Below are positions 1 to 7,539 of a DNA stretch of 64,000 nucleotides, piece by piece (the stretch's first letter is position 1; every line of letters starts with the position of its first letter). The notes under the pieces are model-generated. The model did not search any database. It was given only the letters and a program-made list of their open reading frames with translations, and was not told the origin of the DNA. Both the position numbers and the translations under genes were made by a program. This DNA comes from Paludibaculum fermentans (GTDB taxonomy: Bacteria > Acidobacteriota > Terriglobia > Bryobacterales > Bryobacteraceae). The stretch spans positions 6,835,501 through 6,899,500 of the forward strand of contig NZ_CP063849.1 of NCBI RefSeq assembly GCF_015277775.1. The letters run 5' to 3'.

Positions 1-526
1 CCGCCACCTTCGCCACTGCGGAAGCCACGTCCTCGGCGGCCATGGGTTGGATGAATGCGGGCGGCACGTGCACCTGGTTGCCGACGGTCGCCGCATCGGC
101 GATGCTCTTGACGAACTCGAAGAACTGCGTTGCGTGGACAATCGAGTACGCAATCCCTGACTCCTTGATCAGCCTTTCCTGCGCGAGCTTGGCGCGCATG
201 TAGGGACTCGCCTGCAGGCGTTCCGTCCCCACCACTGATAACGCGACGTGATGTCTCACACCCGCCTCGGCTTCCTTGGACAGCAGGTTACGAGTGGAGG
301 TCTGGAAGAACGCCATCACCGCCTTCTCCTCGAACGAGGGCGAATTCGAGACGTCAATGACGGCCGACGCGCCCATGAGAACCTCCGACAGTCCCTCGCC
401 GGTGAGGGTGTTGACACCCGTGCTGGGAGCAGCCACGACCGCCTCGTGGCGGCCCGCCTTCAGCTTACCGATGACCTTTGAACCGATAAGACCGGTTCCG
501 CCAACTACAACGATTTTCATACTCAT
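1..526 (-). CDS. NAD(P)-binding SDR/NmrA-like reductase (3' end outside window)
   Basis: The frame reads leftwards from an ATG at 526 and is still open at base 1, so the C-terminus is missing. It starts MSMKIVVVGGTGLIGSKV, a Rossmann beta-alpha-beta with the GGTGLIG dinucleotide-binding glycine loop. The rest fits atypical short-chain dehydrogenases of the NmrA/NAD(P)H-binding type: an 'AVIDVSNSPSFE' strand after the second alpha/beta unit and 'HHVALSVVGTERL' in place of a strict YxxxK. The start is fixed by AGGAGG six bases upstream (about 533-538). The alpha/beta hydrolase gene ends 73 bp upstream on the same strand, so the two may be co-transcribed. Family confidence is good; substrate is unknown. 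Confidence 0.85.
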   Translation of the reverse strand, partial: MSMKIVVVGGTGLIGSKVIGKLKAGRHEAVVAAPSTGVNTLTGEGLSEVLMGASAVIDVSNSPSFEEKAVMAFFQTSTRNLLSKEAEAGVRHHVALSVVGTERLQASPYMRAKLAQERLIKESGIAYSIVHATQFFEFVKSIADAATVGNQVHVPPAFIQPMAAEDVASAVAKVA

Positions 527-599
527 TACGAACCTCCTTGGTTCATGCCATTTGGCTCTCGCATTTCAACTTCACTCGGCCGGTCTGGACCGTGGGCCC

Positions 600-1445
600 T
601 CAAGCGGCTTTCGAGTTCCTGCTGTCCTGCTTCAGGAACTGCAACAGGTCTGCGTTGACTTGGTCCATGTGCGTTGCAGTAATGCCGTGGGGCGCGCCGG
701 GGTAGTAGATTGCCCGCACATCCCTGATCAGTTGGGCCGCCTTACGCGCCGAATCGGTCACCGGAACGATCTGGTCTTCCTCGCCGTGAATGAGCAGGGT
801 CGGGACATCGAACTTCCTGAGGTCGTCGGTGAAATCCGTTTCGGAGAAGGCTTTGATGCATTCATAAACGTTCTGCACACCGGCCTGCATGCTCAAGAGC
901 CAGATCTGATCGAGTAGGCCCTGCGAGACATTGGCTCCGGGCCTGTTGGCCCCATAGAAGAGAACGGCGAAGTCCTTGTAGAACTGCGACGGATCCTTGG
1001 CAACACTCGCGCGTAAGCCATCGAACACTTCAATGGGGAGTCCCTCCGGATTCGCAGTCGTTTTGACCATGATTGGCGGAACGGCGGAAATGAGAACTGC
1101 TTTGGCTACGCGTCTCGTTCCGTGGCGCCCGATATAGCGGCTCACTTCGCCTCCGCCGGTAGAGTGACCCACCAGGACAGCGTTCCTCACATCCAGATGG
1201 TCCATCACCGCTGCCAGGTCGTCCGCATAGCTGTTCATGTCGTTGTGAGCCGGTGTTTGAGTGGAGCGGCCATGGCCCCGGCGATCATGCGCGATCACGC
1301 GGTAGCCCTGCTGCGCGAAGTAGAGCATCTGGCCCGACCACGCATCGGAAGACAAGGGCCAACCGTGGCTAAAGACAATCGCCTGCCCGGTACCCCAATC
1401 TCGGTAGTAGATCTCTGTTCCGTCCTTTGTTCTTACTGTGCTCAT
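600..1445 (-). CDS. alpha/beta hydrolase, non-heme chloroperoxidase-like
   Basis: The 281-aa product opens [18 protein letters not shown], the usual start of cofactor-free haloperoxidase/esterases. It has the oxyanion-hole HGWPL, the nucleophile elbow GHSTGG (Ser about 95), an acid in GEEDQIVP and the catalytic His in GAPHGI near the C-terminus. These enzymes hydrolyse esters or lactones or perhydrolyse acids; the in vivo substrate is not visible here. I chose the ATG at 1445 over the one at 1451 because AGGAG then lies eight bases upstream instead of two, and because the family begins with MSTV. A sigma54-like -24/-12 element lies 32-45 bp upstream. The SDR-like gene follows downstream, suggesting a detoxification pair. 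Confidence 0.9.
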   Translation of the reverse strand: MSTVRTKDGTEIYYRDWGTGQAIVFSHGWPLSSDAWSGQMLYFAQQGYRVIAHDRRGHGRSTQTPAHNDMNSYADDLAAVMDHLDVRNAVLVGHSTGGGEVSRYIGRHGTRRVAKAVLISAVPPIMVKTTANPEGLPIEVFDGLRASVAKDPSQFYKDFAVLFYGANRPGANVSQGLLDQIWLLSMQAGVQNVYECIKAFSETDFTDDLRKFDVPTLLIHGEEDQIVPVTDSARKAAQLIRDVRAIYYPGAPHGITATHMDQVNADLLQFLKQDSRNSKAA

Positions 1446-2041
1446 TTGCATATCTCCTCTTCTGGTAATTAGTCGTGCATGCTTCGCGCCGGAGCCTTGA
1501 CTTGCGGCGCGATTACCTTAAATGCACGCGCCCGGCCAATCGGTGGTGAATCATCGAGCCTTGGCTATCTGCATCTGGACAAAGCATTAAACGCCAATGC
1601 CCCAGCCGCCTGCCCTGGAAGCGCAGACGACATCTCGTGAACTGAGAGGTTCCTGCTGCCACGGATTGCGACATGGCGTAGTTGCGGCGCAAGGAGAGCT
1701 GGGGATCCGGTGTGCTCCCTCACCGGCATCGCTGCTGGGATCCGGGGACGGCCGGCCGGGCAGGGACGTGTTCGAGTCACCTGAGTCGGATCCCGGGCAA
1801 TCGATCAAGCAATAGTAGAGACGTCTACGCCATTTCGTGAACCTCGCTTGCCCGCTTCGAATCCGTCACGACATTTCAGCTCCGGCATCGTGGTCTCGCT
1901 GGCGCCGGACAGTCGGCGCAACGGGCGTTTGTCCACGTAAGCATTACTGAATAGGCGCTTTCGGAGTTGTGGCCCTCCGTTCCCGCTTCCACAGCGTGCT
2001 ACGGCGACACAGTTGCAATGAGGAGCTCAGGAGGTTCTTAC
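1446..2041. other. divergent intergenic region between hydrolase and MBL genes
   Basis: About 600 bp without a convincing gene; short frames here have no ribosome-binding site or family resemblance. It must hold the promoters of both divergent genes. Besides the sigma54-like element at 1477-1490 I see a small inverted repeat at 1584-1600 (GCATT, 7-bp spacer, AATGC) roughly 95 bp upstream of that element, and a 5-bp-arm repeat GTAGA/TCTAC around 1815-1830. Neither is strong. Confidence 0.4.
1477..1490 (-). promoter_or_regulatory. possible sigma54 -24/-12 promoter for the hydrolase gene
   Basis: Read on the minus strand this is GG-CGCGAAGCAT-GC inside CGGCGCGAAGCATGCA, close to the sigma54 consensus TGGCACG-N4-TTGCA with the exact GG-N10-GC spacing. 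The predicted start near 1466 leaves a 20-nt leader that contains the SD. No TGACC-N6-GGTCA pair lies 77 bp upstream, so any activator would be a different one, for example the AAA+ regulator at 3291-5138. The assignment rests on motif match alone. Confidence 0.35.
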
Positions 2042-3007
2042 ATGAAGAACACAATGTTGGCTGTTGAGACTGCTCAACAGAAGGATAAGAGCGTGAGCTT
2101 GGACAACACCTCGCGCTCCGGCAGACAGGCGTCCGATGACTTGGTGCCGTCGCGCTATGCGGTGAAGGTCGGCGAGATTGAGGTGCTGGTGGTCAGCGAT
2201 GGGGTCTTGCCGATCTCCGCCATCACCATGACTACCAACGCGGAGCCGGCCGCCCGCGCCGCCTGGCAGCGCGACATGTTCCTGCCGGACACATTCGATT
2301 GGCCGCTGAACGCCGTTGTGGTGCGTAGTGGCGATCAGACCATTCTCGTCGACGCCGGTCTGGGGGCGGACCCGGATTTGCACTTGCCGCAGGCCGGGCG
2401 GCTGATCCAGCGGTTAGAGTCCGCCGGCATCGATCTTGCCTCCGTTACGGACGTGGTGCTGACCCACATGCACATGGACCATATTGGCGGGCTGCTCGTT
2501 GACGGCATGAAGAACCGGCTGCGTCCGGATCTGCGAGTCCACCTTTCGGCCGCCGAGATCGACTTCTGGGCGTCACCCGATTTTTCACGCACCGCCATGC
2601 CGCAGGGCTTCCCGGACGCGCTTCGTGCGGCGGCCGCACGGTTTCTGGTCGAGTACCGCAGTAACTTGCGGACGTTCCAGGACGAGTGCGAGGTGGCGCC
2701 AGGGGTGACTCTCCGTCGCACCGGCGGCCACACTCCGGGGCACAGCATTGTGCGTCTGTCGTCCGGCGGCGCGCGGCTGACATTTGCCGGCGACGCCGTG
2801 TTCCCGGTCGGCTTCGAACGCCCCGATTGGCACAACGGCTTCGAACACGACCCTGAGGAGGCCGCTCGCGTTCGCGTCCGTCTTCTGCGGGAGTTGGCGA
2901 ACACGGATGAACTGCTGGTGGCCACTCATATGCCGTTTCCGTCCGTCGGCCATGTAGCGGTTGCCGGCGACGCGTTTCGCTGGGTGCCGGCCTTCTGGGA
3001 CTACTGA
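2042..3007 (+). CDS. MBL-fold metallo-hydrolase
   Basis: The 321-aa protein has the metallo-beta-lactamase zinc signature THMHMDHIGG (HxHxDH) at about residues 140-150. Further metal ligands are in GGHTPGHS, the Asp of FAGDAVF, and a C-terminal His in ATHMPFPS. 'SDGVLPISA' and 'NAVVVRSGDQTILVDAGLG' match the YtnP/AHL-lactonase-like branch, which includes lactonases and related hydrolases. The start at 2042 is supported by AGGAGG about eight bases upstream; an in-frame upstream extension to 1967 has no SD. It is transcribed away from the alpha/beta hydrolase gene. Function is predicted at the fold and family level only. Confidence 0.9.
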   Translation: MKNTMLAVETAQQKDKSVSLDNTSRSGRQASDDLVPSRYAVKVGEIEVLVVSDGVLPISAITMTTNAEPAARAAWQRDMFLPDTFDWPLNAVVVRSGDQTILVDAGLGADPDLHLPQAGRLIQRLESAGIDLASVTDVVLTHMHMDHIGGLLVDGMKNRLRPDLRVHLSAAEIDFWASPDFSRTAMPQGFPDALRAAAARFLVEYRSNLRTFQDECEVAPGVTLRRTGGHTPGHSIVRLSSGGARLTFAGDAVFPVGFERPDWHNGFEHDPEEAARVRVRLLRELANTDELLVATHMPFPSVGHVAVAGDAFRWVPAFWDY

Positions 3008-3105
3008 TCGATCGCTGGTCAGGATCGGCGTAGGCTCTACACGGGACCGCTGTCGCAAAGCGGCATCGGTCCGTGATCCCAATTCCCAACGTGACGAAAC
3101 ACCAG

Positions 3106-3142
3106 GCGGCATGCCCGATCGAGCGGACTCGGGGCATGCCGC
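3106..3142. terminator. strong hairpin between convergent genes
   Basis: GCGGCATGCCC (3106-3116) pairs perfectly with GGGCATGCCGC (3132-3142), an 11-bp stem that can extend inward. It sits between the MBL gene (plus) and the AAA+ regulator (minus), so it could act as a bidirectional terminator. The following T-tracts are weak on both strands, which lowers confidence in intrinsic termination. Confidence 0.5.
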
Positions 3143-3290
3143 TTCTGCTTGCGCCCCGCCTTCCACTGCTTTCCCAACGCATCTGGATCACGCCTTCCTG
3201 GAGTGAGGTGCTCAACTCAGGAATGCTCTCCACTGCCTATAGAAGCGCGCGGAGGGCTGTCCGGCTTCGGCTGTACGAGCGAAGTTTCGA

Positions 3291-5138
3291 CTACGAAGCA
3301 GCTTGCAGCGCACGCCGGATCCCAAGCCGGCTCATCAGGCTCCGAAGAGTGTTGGGGTGAATATCCAGAATCGCGCCCGCACCACGAGGTCCACTGATAA
3401 CCCCATCGGTCTTCTCCAGCACTCGAAGAATATGTTGGCGCTGCACTTCTTCCAATGAGTCGCTGTTTCCATCCTCGGCAATCGCCGCCGCCTCCATGGA
3501 TGTCTCAGTCTCAGTTGGCAGGAGATCCGGACCGAGTCGGAGGACAGCGCCCCTGGAGAGAACGACGCCCCGCTCGATCACGTTTTGAAGTTCGCGGATA
3601 TTGCCGGGCCAGGAGTAGTCGACCAGCAGCTTCATCGCATCACGCGAAACCGACTCGATCGGTTTCCCCATCCGCTTGGTGTACTTCTGCAGGAAGGCTT
3701 GCACCAACTGCGGGATGTCGGATCTACGTTCCCGGAGTGCCGGCACGTGCAGTGGAATAACATTCAGCCGGTAGTAAAGATCGGAGCGGAAGCTTCCCGC
3801 TTGGACCGCCTTCTCGAGATCACGGTTGGTGGCGGCGATGATTCGGACGTTGACCTTGACGGTGTGATTGCTGCCCACTGGCTCGAACTCCTGCTCCTGT
3901 AAAACGCGGAGCAGTTTCACCTGCGTTTCGAGCGGCAGTTCGCCCACCTCGTCGAGGAACAATGTTCCGTTGTTCGCCAGTTCGAAGCGGCCAATGCGTC
4001 GTTCGGAGGCGCTGGTGAAAGCGCCCCGCACGTGTCCGAACAGCTCGCTCTCCACCAGTCCCGACGGAATGGCGCCGCAGTTCACCTTCACCAGCGGGCT
4101 CTTTTTGCGGCCGCTCCGGTTGTGAATCGCTCGTGCGATGAGTTCCTTCCCGCTCCCCGTCTCGCCGATAATCAGGACGTTCGCGTCGGTCGGCGCCGCG
4201 GATTCAACCCGATTGAGCAGTCTTAGGAGCTCCGGGCTGTTGCCGAGGATTTCCTCGAAATTGTGCTCCCGGCGAATTTCATCCTGAAGGTAAGTATTCT
4301 CGTCGTGCAGACGGTCTCTCAGCCGCCCGATTTCGTTAACGGCTTTTGCTAACTCATCCTCTGCGAGCCTGCGAGCGTCAACGTCCGTCAACAGCAGGTG
4401 CCAACGGACGATACGTCCCTCGGCGTCCCGCGCAGGCAGGCCGCGAGCGTGGAACCAGCGGTACACGCCGTCGGCACGCCGCAGACGATGCTCGATATCA
4501 TACGGTTCCCCGGTCTCGAAGCAATGTTGCCAGGCAGCAACCACGCCAGGTAGGTCGTCGGGATGAACGACGTCGCTGGTGGCCCAGTTCTCTAGTTCCT
4601 CAGTCGTCTTGCCGAAGTATTCGAGATTCTGGCGGTTCAGCAGCAGCACTTCCCCACTCGCACTCATGGTTGCGACAAGACCGGAAATGCTGTCGACCAC
4701 CAGCCGTAAGTTCTGCTCATCCAATCTGGTGGCCTCTTCGGCGCGTTTACGCTCCTCGATATCTGTGCTGGTTCCGTACCATCTGACCGTGTCTCCGGAT
4801 TCATCACGCAACGGGCTCGCGCGGTTCAGGAACCATCGATAGGCGCCATCAAAACGGCGCAGGCGCGCTTCCATTTCTCCCGATTCACCCGAGGTCAAAA
4901 TGCTTCGCCAATGATCGATCGCTGCAGGGCGATCGTCCGGATGAACCGCGACCGTCCAGCCCCAATCACGCGCGTCGTCGAAGGAGAGCCCGGCATAGTC
5001 GAGCCAGCGCTGGTTGAAGAATTCAGCCGAGCCGTCGGGGCGGGCGGCCCAGACTAGGGCCGGTATGGTGTCGATGACCGTTTGAAGCGTACCTTCCGGA
5101 GCTTCCGTCGTAAAGGGGGCGGTTCTGGGCGCATCCAT
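3291..5138 (-). CDS. PAS-PAS-AAA+ sigma54-type transcriptional regulator (GAFTSA variant)
   Basis: The 615-aa protein has two N-terminal PAS domains (about 15-135 and 140-260; both contain VHPDD and end in PAC-like segments), a short coiled coil, an AAA+ domain and a Fis-type HTH. The AAA+ domain has Walker A GETGSGKE (about 324), Walker B GTLFLDEVGELP, and the arginine-containing FRSDLYYRLNV. The HTH at the C-terminus ends NTLRSLMSRLGIRR. The sigma54-contact loop, normally GAFTGA, reads GAFTSA (about 373), a Gly-to-Ser change. It follows an FhlA-like layout in which PAS domains sense a ligand or redox cue. No partner kinase is adjacent. Its likely targets are the flanking hydrolase genes, by neighbourhood only. 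Confidence 0.9.
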   Translation of the reverse strand: MDAPRTAPFTTEAPEGTLQTVIDTIPALVWAARPDGSAEFFNQRWLDYAGLSFDDARDWGWTVAVHPDDRPAAIDHWRSILTSGESGEMEARLRRFDGAYRWFLNRASPLRDESGDTVRWYGTSTDIEERKRAEEATRLDEQNLRLVVDSISGLVATMSASGEVLLLNRQNLEYFGKTTEELENWATSDVVHPDDLPGVVAAWQHCFETGEPYDIEHRLRRADGVYRWFHARGLPARDAEGRIVRWHLLLTDVDARRLAEDELAKAVNEIGRLRDRLHDENTYLQDEIRREHNFEEILGNSPELLRLLNRVESAAPTDANVLIIGETGSGKELIARAIHNRSGRKKSPLVKVNCGAIPSGLVESELFGHVRGAFTSASERRIGRFELANNGTLFLDEVGELPLETQVKLLRVLQEQEFEPVGSNHTVKVNVRIIAATNRDLEKAVQAGSFRSDLYYRLNVIPLHVPALRERRSDIPQLVQAFLQKYTKRMGKPIESVSRDAMKLLVDYSWPGNIRELQNVIERGVVLSRGAVLRLGPDLLPTETETSMEAAAIAEDGNSDSLEEVQRQHILRVLEKTDGVISGPRGAGAILDIHPNTLRSLMSRLGIRRALQAAS

Positions 5139-5393
5139 GGATCACCTGTCATCTACTCGCGATTTGAAATTCTCGCGCTTCGATAAAGCTCTGCGCACCA
5201 GCAAAGACAAGACAGCCCGGAGTTTCGTGACAGGATTTCCGAAATGTTCAGAAGGGCGCGCTGTTCCGTCCCGGGCCGCGGGCGGTACGGCCGGCCTGCA
5301 TGACCCCGGAGTCTCAGGTGGGTAAGCCTAAGTCCCGGCGTGGCAACGCGATCCCGGCCAGTTTGCGCGGTCGCACGATCCACAGGGGGTGTC

Positions 5394-5760
5394 GTGAAAG
5401 CTGACGACGCCGGCAATCTGTTGTCGTTCACATATGCCGATTGCTGTCGGAAGCCATTGTCACGGATTCGCACGTATCCACGCTCGATCCGGTGGGCAAC
5501 CGGCTGAACAGGGCGTCGTCGGTCCCGAGTCTGCCACGGGTTGGCATCACTTATGACAACAATGACCGGCCGACGAGCGGCACCTGCGGCACCAATGGCA
5601 ACTCGTTGGCGAGCGGGAACAGTTATACATACGAGTGCGAGGACCAACTGACACGCTTCAATGGCGAGGTGCTCATCATGACCTACGACGGTGGCGCGAA
5701 TCGGATGGCGCGTCCGGAAGGTCGTGTGACGACACGGCACTCACACCCCGGACTTTGTTG
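5394..5760 (+). pseudogene. degenerate RHS/YD-repeat protein fragment
   Basis: A short stretch reads as RHS-type repeats: LDPVGNRL, ITYDNNDRPTS, NSYTYECEDQLTRFNGEV and MTYDGGANRMAR. These resemble the intact pattern 'YDANDRLTS...GNSYTYDFEDRLT...YDGDGNRV' known from acidobacterial RHS proteins. The upstream part, DAGNLLSFTYA (5406-5438), is in another frame, so a frameshift lies near 5440. Several conserved D and Y positions are substituted, and homology stops near 5750. No start, toxin tip or immunity gene remains. The flanks (5139-5393 and 5761-5871) contain nothing else recognisable. Confidence 0.7.
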
Positions 5761-5871
5761 GGCGGCATCCACGCTGCGCGGGGCTTGAGCCGCGCCACGT
5801 CGAAACACTGGAAGCTCCGGCATTGACCGAATACTGCCCCTGTCCCAACACCGCAACCCCGCCCGGCGCCA

Positions 5872-7539
5872 TCACCGGCAACGCCTGGACAACTCCTGGT
5901 CCACCAGGCAAGCCACCGCCGCCTCGCAACCCGGACCCGTCTCGTATGCCCGAACGCTGCCACGGCAAAGCACGCCCACTTCCTCGCGCCAGGGCGCAGA
6001 GTCCGGCACCAGCACCACTCCGTCCGACGCCACGCAGCCGATCAGCAGGCGCGCTCCAGGCTCGAGCGCTGGCGAGTCCGTCAGCACCAGGACATCGCAT
6101 CGATCGAACTCCAGGCCTCGTTCGACAATCGCCTGCTCCGGGAGTTCGAAAACGCCCACCTCGAGCCGGGGATTCAGCAGCAGGGCGCCCGCAACCATTC
6201 CGCGGTCCAGCAACGGACCGTGGATCACTCTCACAACGCCGGCGGCGGACGAACCATGCACGGCAACAATGGGAATCCGCCCGTCCGCTCCCTCCGGATA
6301 CACTTCCCGGACAATGAGATCGGCGACGGGGATGCCGGCGTGCATGGCGAAGCCCGGCATGGGATTCACTTCGAGAAGGGCCCCCGCCTGCTCGGGCAGC
6401 GGCACGGCAATGTCCTCCGCGACCAGATCGATGCCGGCAATGTCCAGGCCCACTGTCTCGGCGGCCAACACGCACAGCGCCGCATTCGCAGGATGGACGT
6501 TGCCCGTCACGTCGAGCCTCAGATTGCCGTTGCGTTGGATGAGCGCGCGCTCGCCCGGCGCGAGGATCGTCTCCGCCGTGAATCCCTGGCGCCGCAGGGT
6601 GGCGGACGTGACCTCATCGAACTCCACCGGGTAGAGCGGGCACTCCGGCCCAGCGCCGCGTGCCGGATCGAGGTTGATTTCCTCGACCAGGGCCCGCAGC
6701 GAACGCCGTCCGTCGCCCGCCGCGTACAGGGGATCCCCGCGCAGCGCCGCAATCACGCGTCCGCCCACAACCAGAACCCGATGCTCCGCCCCCATCACGC
6801 ATCGTTCTACCAACACGGCCCCGCTCTCACCTTCCCCTTGCGCGGCTTGAAAGGCGGCGGCGATCCCGGCTGGATCGGATAAATTGAGGAACACGCTCCG
6901 CCCGTGATTCGCGCTCTCGGGCTTGATCACCACCGGCCCGCCGATCTCCGCGGCCGCTTTCACCGCGTCCGCGGCATCCACCGCCAGCCGCCCGTCCGGC
7001 ACGGGGATGCCGGCCCCTCTCAGCAGCTCTTTGGCCAAAGGCTTGTCCCAGCCGATCATCTCGGCAATCGCGGAAGTCCGGTCGCTGCGCGCCCCCCACA
7101 GTCTCCTCTGCCGGATGCCGTAGCCGAGAATCAACAGGCTGCCCTGGCCCATTCGCCTGACTGGGATGCAGCGGCGGCGGGCCGCCTCGGCCAGTGCCCT
7201 CGTGTTGGGGCCGAGAACGATGTCGTCCGCCCACTCGCGCAACTGCTGCACTCTTTCAGCGGGCACCGGACACGCTGCCAGCACGGCCGAGAAGCACCGG
7301 CGGGCAACCTCTTCGTCTTCCATCTCCACCACGGCCACATGCGTGCCGGGTTCGGCCCCTTCCACGCACCACGCCCGTGAGACGTGCGCTCCGCACTCCG
7401 CCTGCAAGCGGAGCGTCTCATCGGCGAGGACCACGGCATCCTCTGGACCGCACCTCACCGTTGCTGCCAGAACCGGCTCGCGTGCCCAGATGCTTGGCCC
7501 CCGGAAGCATCGGACCGAGAGGAGCTGCGCCCGGCTCAT
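5872..7539 (-). CDS. CphA2-like cyanophycin synthetase paralogue, ATP-grasp intact, Mur-ligase part truncated
   Basis: The 555-aa protein aligns with cyanophycin synthetases. It has a short N-domain (1-150; the family start is recognisable as FRGPSIW), an ATP-grasp domain (about 155-415) with VVIKPESANHGRS, GDGRRSLRALV, QRNGNL and the Mg-binding end LLEVNPMPGF, and then only about 135 residues of the Mur-ligase part. Where the neighbour has the P-loop GTNGKTT, this protein reads VHGSSAAGV, so ATP binding there is lost. In cyanobacterial CphA2 a truncated Mur domain goes with polymerising beta-Asp-Arg dipeptides; this gene may do the same, by analogy. Its ATG overlaps the TGA of the full-length gene by 4 bp, so the two are translationally coupled. 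Confidence 0.85.
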   Translation of the reverse strand: MSRAQLLSVRCFRGPSIWAREPVLAATVRCGPEDAVVLADETLRLQAECGAHVSRAWCVEGAEPGTHVAVVEMEDEEVARRCFSAVLAACPVPAERVQQLREWADDIVLGPNTRALAEAARRRCIPVRRMGQGSLLILGYGIRQRRLWGARSDRTSAIAEMIGWDKPLAKELLRGAGIPVPDGRLAVDAADAVKAAAEIGGPVVIKPESANHGRSVFLNLSDPAGIAAAFQAAQGEGESGAVLVERCVMGAEHRVLVVGGRVIAALRGDPLYAAGDGRRSLRALVEEINLDPARGAGPECPLYPVEFDEVTSATLRRQGFTAETILAPGERALIQRNGNLRLDVTGNVHPANAALCVLAAETVGLDIAGIDLVAEDIAVPLPEQAGALLEVNPMPGFAMHAGIPVADLIVREVYPEGADGRIPIVAVHGSSAAGVVRVIHGPLLDRGMVAGALLLNPRLEVGVFELPEQAIVERGLEFDRCDVLVLTDSPALEPGARLLIGCVASDGVVLVPDSAPWREEVGVLCRGSVRAYETGPGCEAAVACLVDQELSRRCR

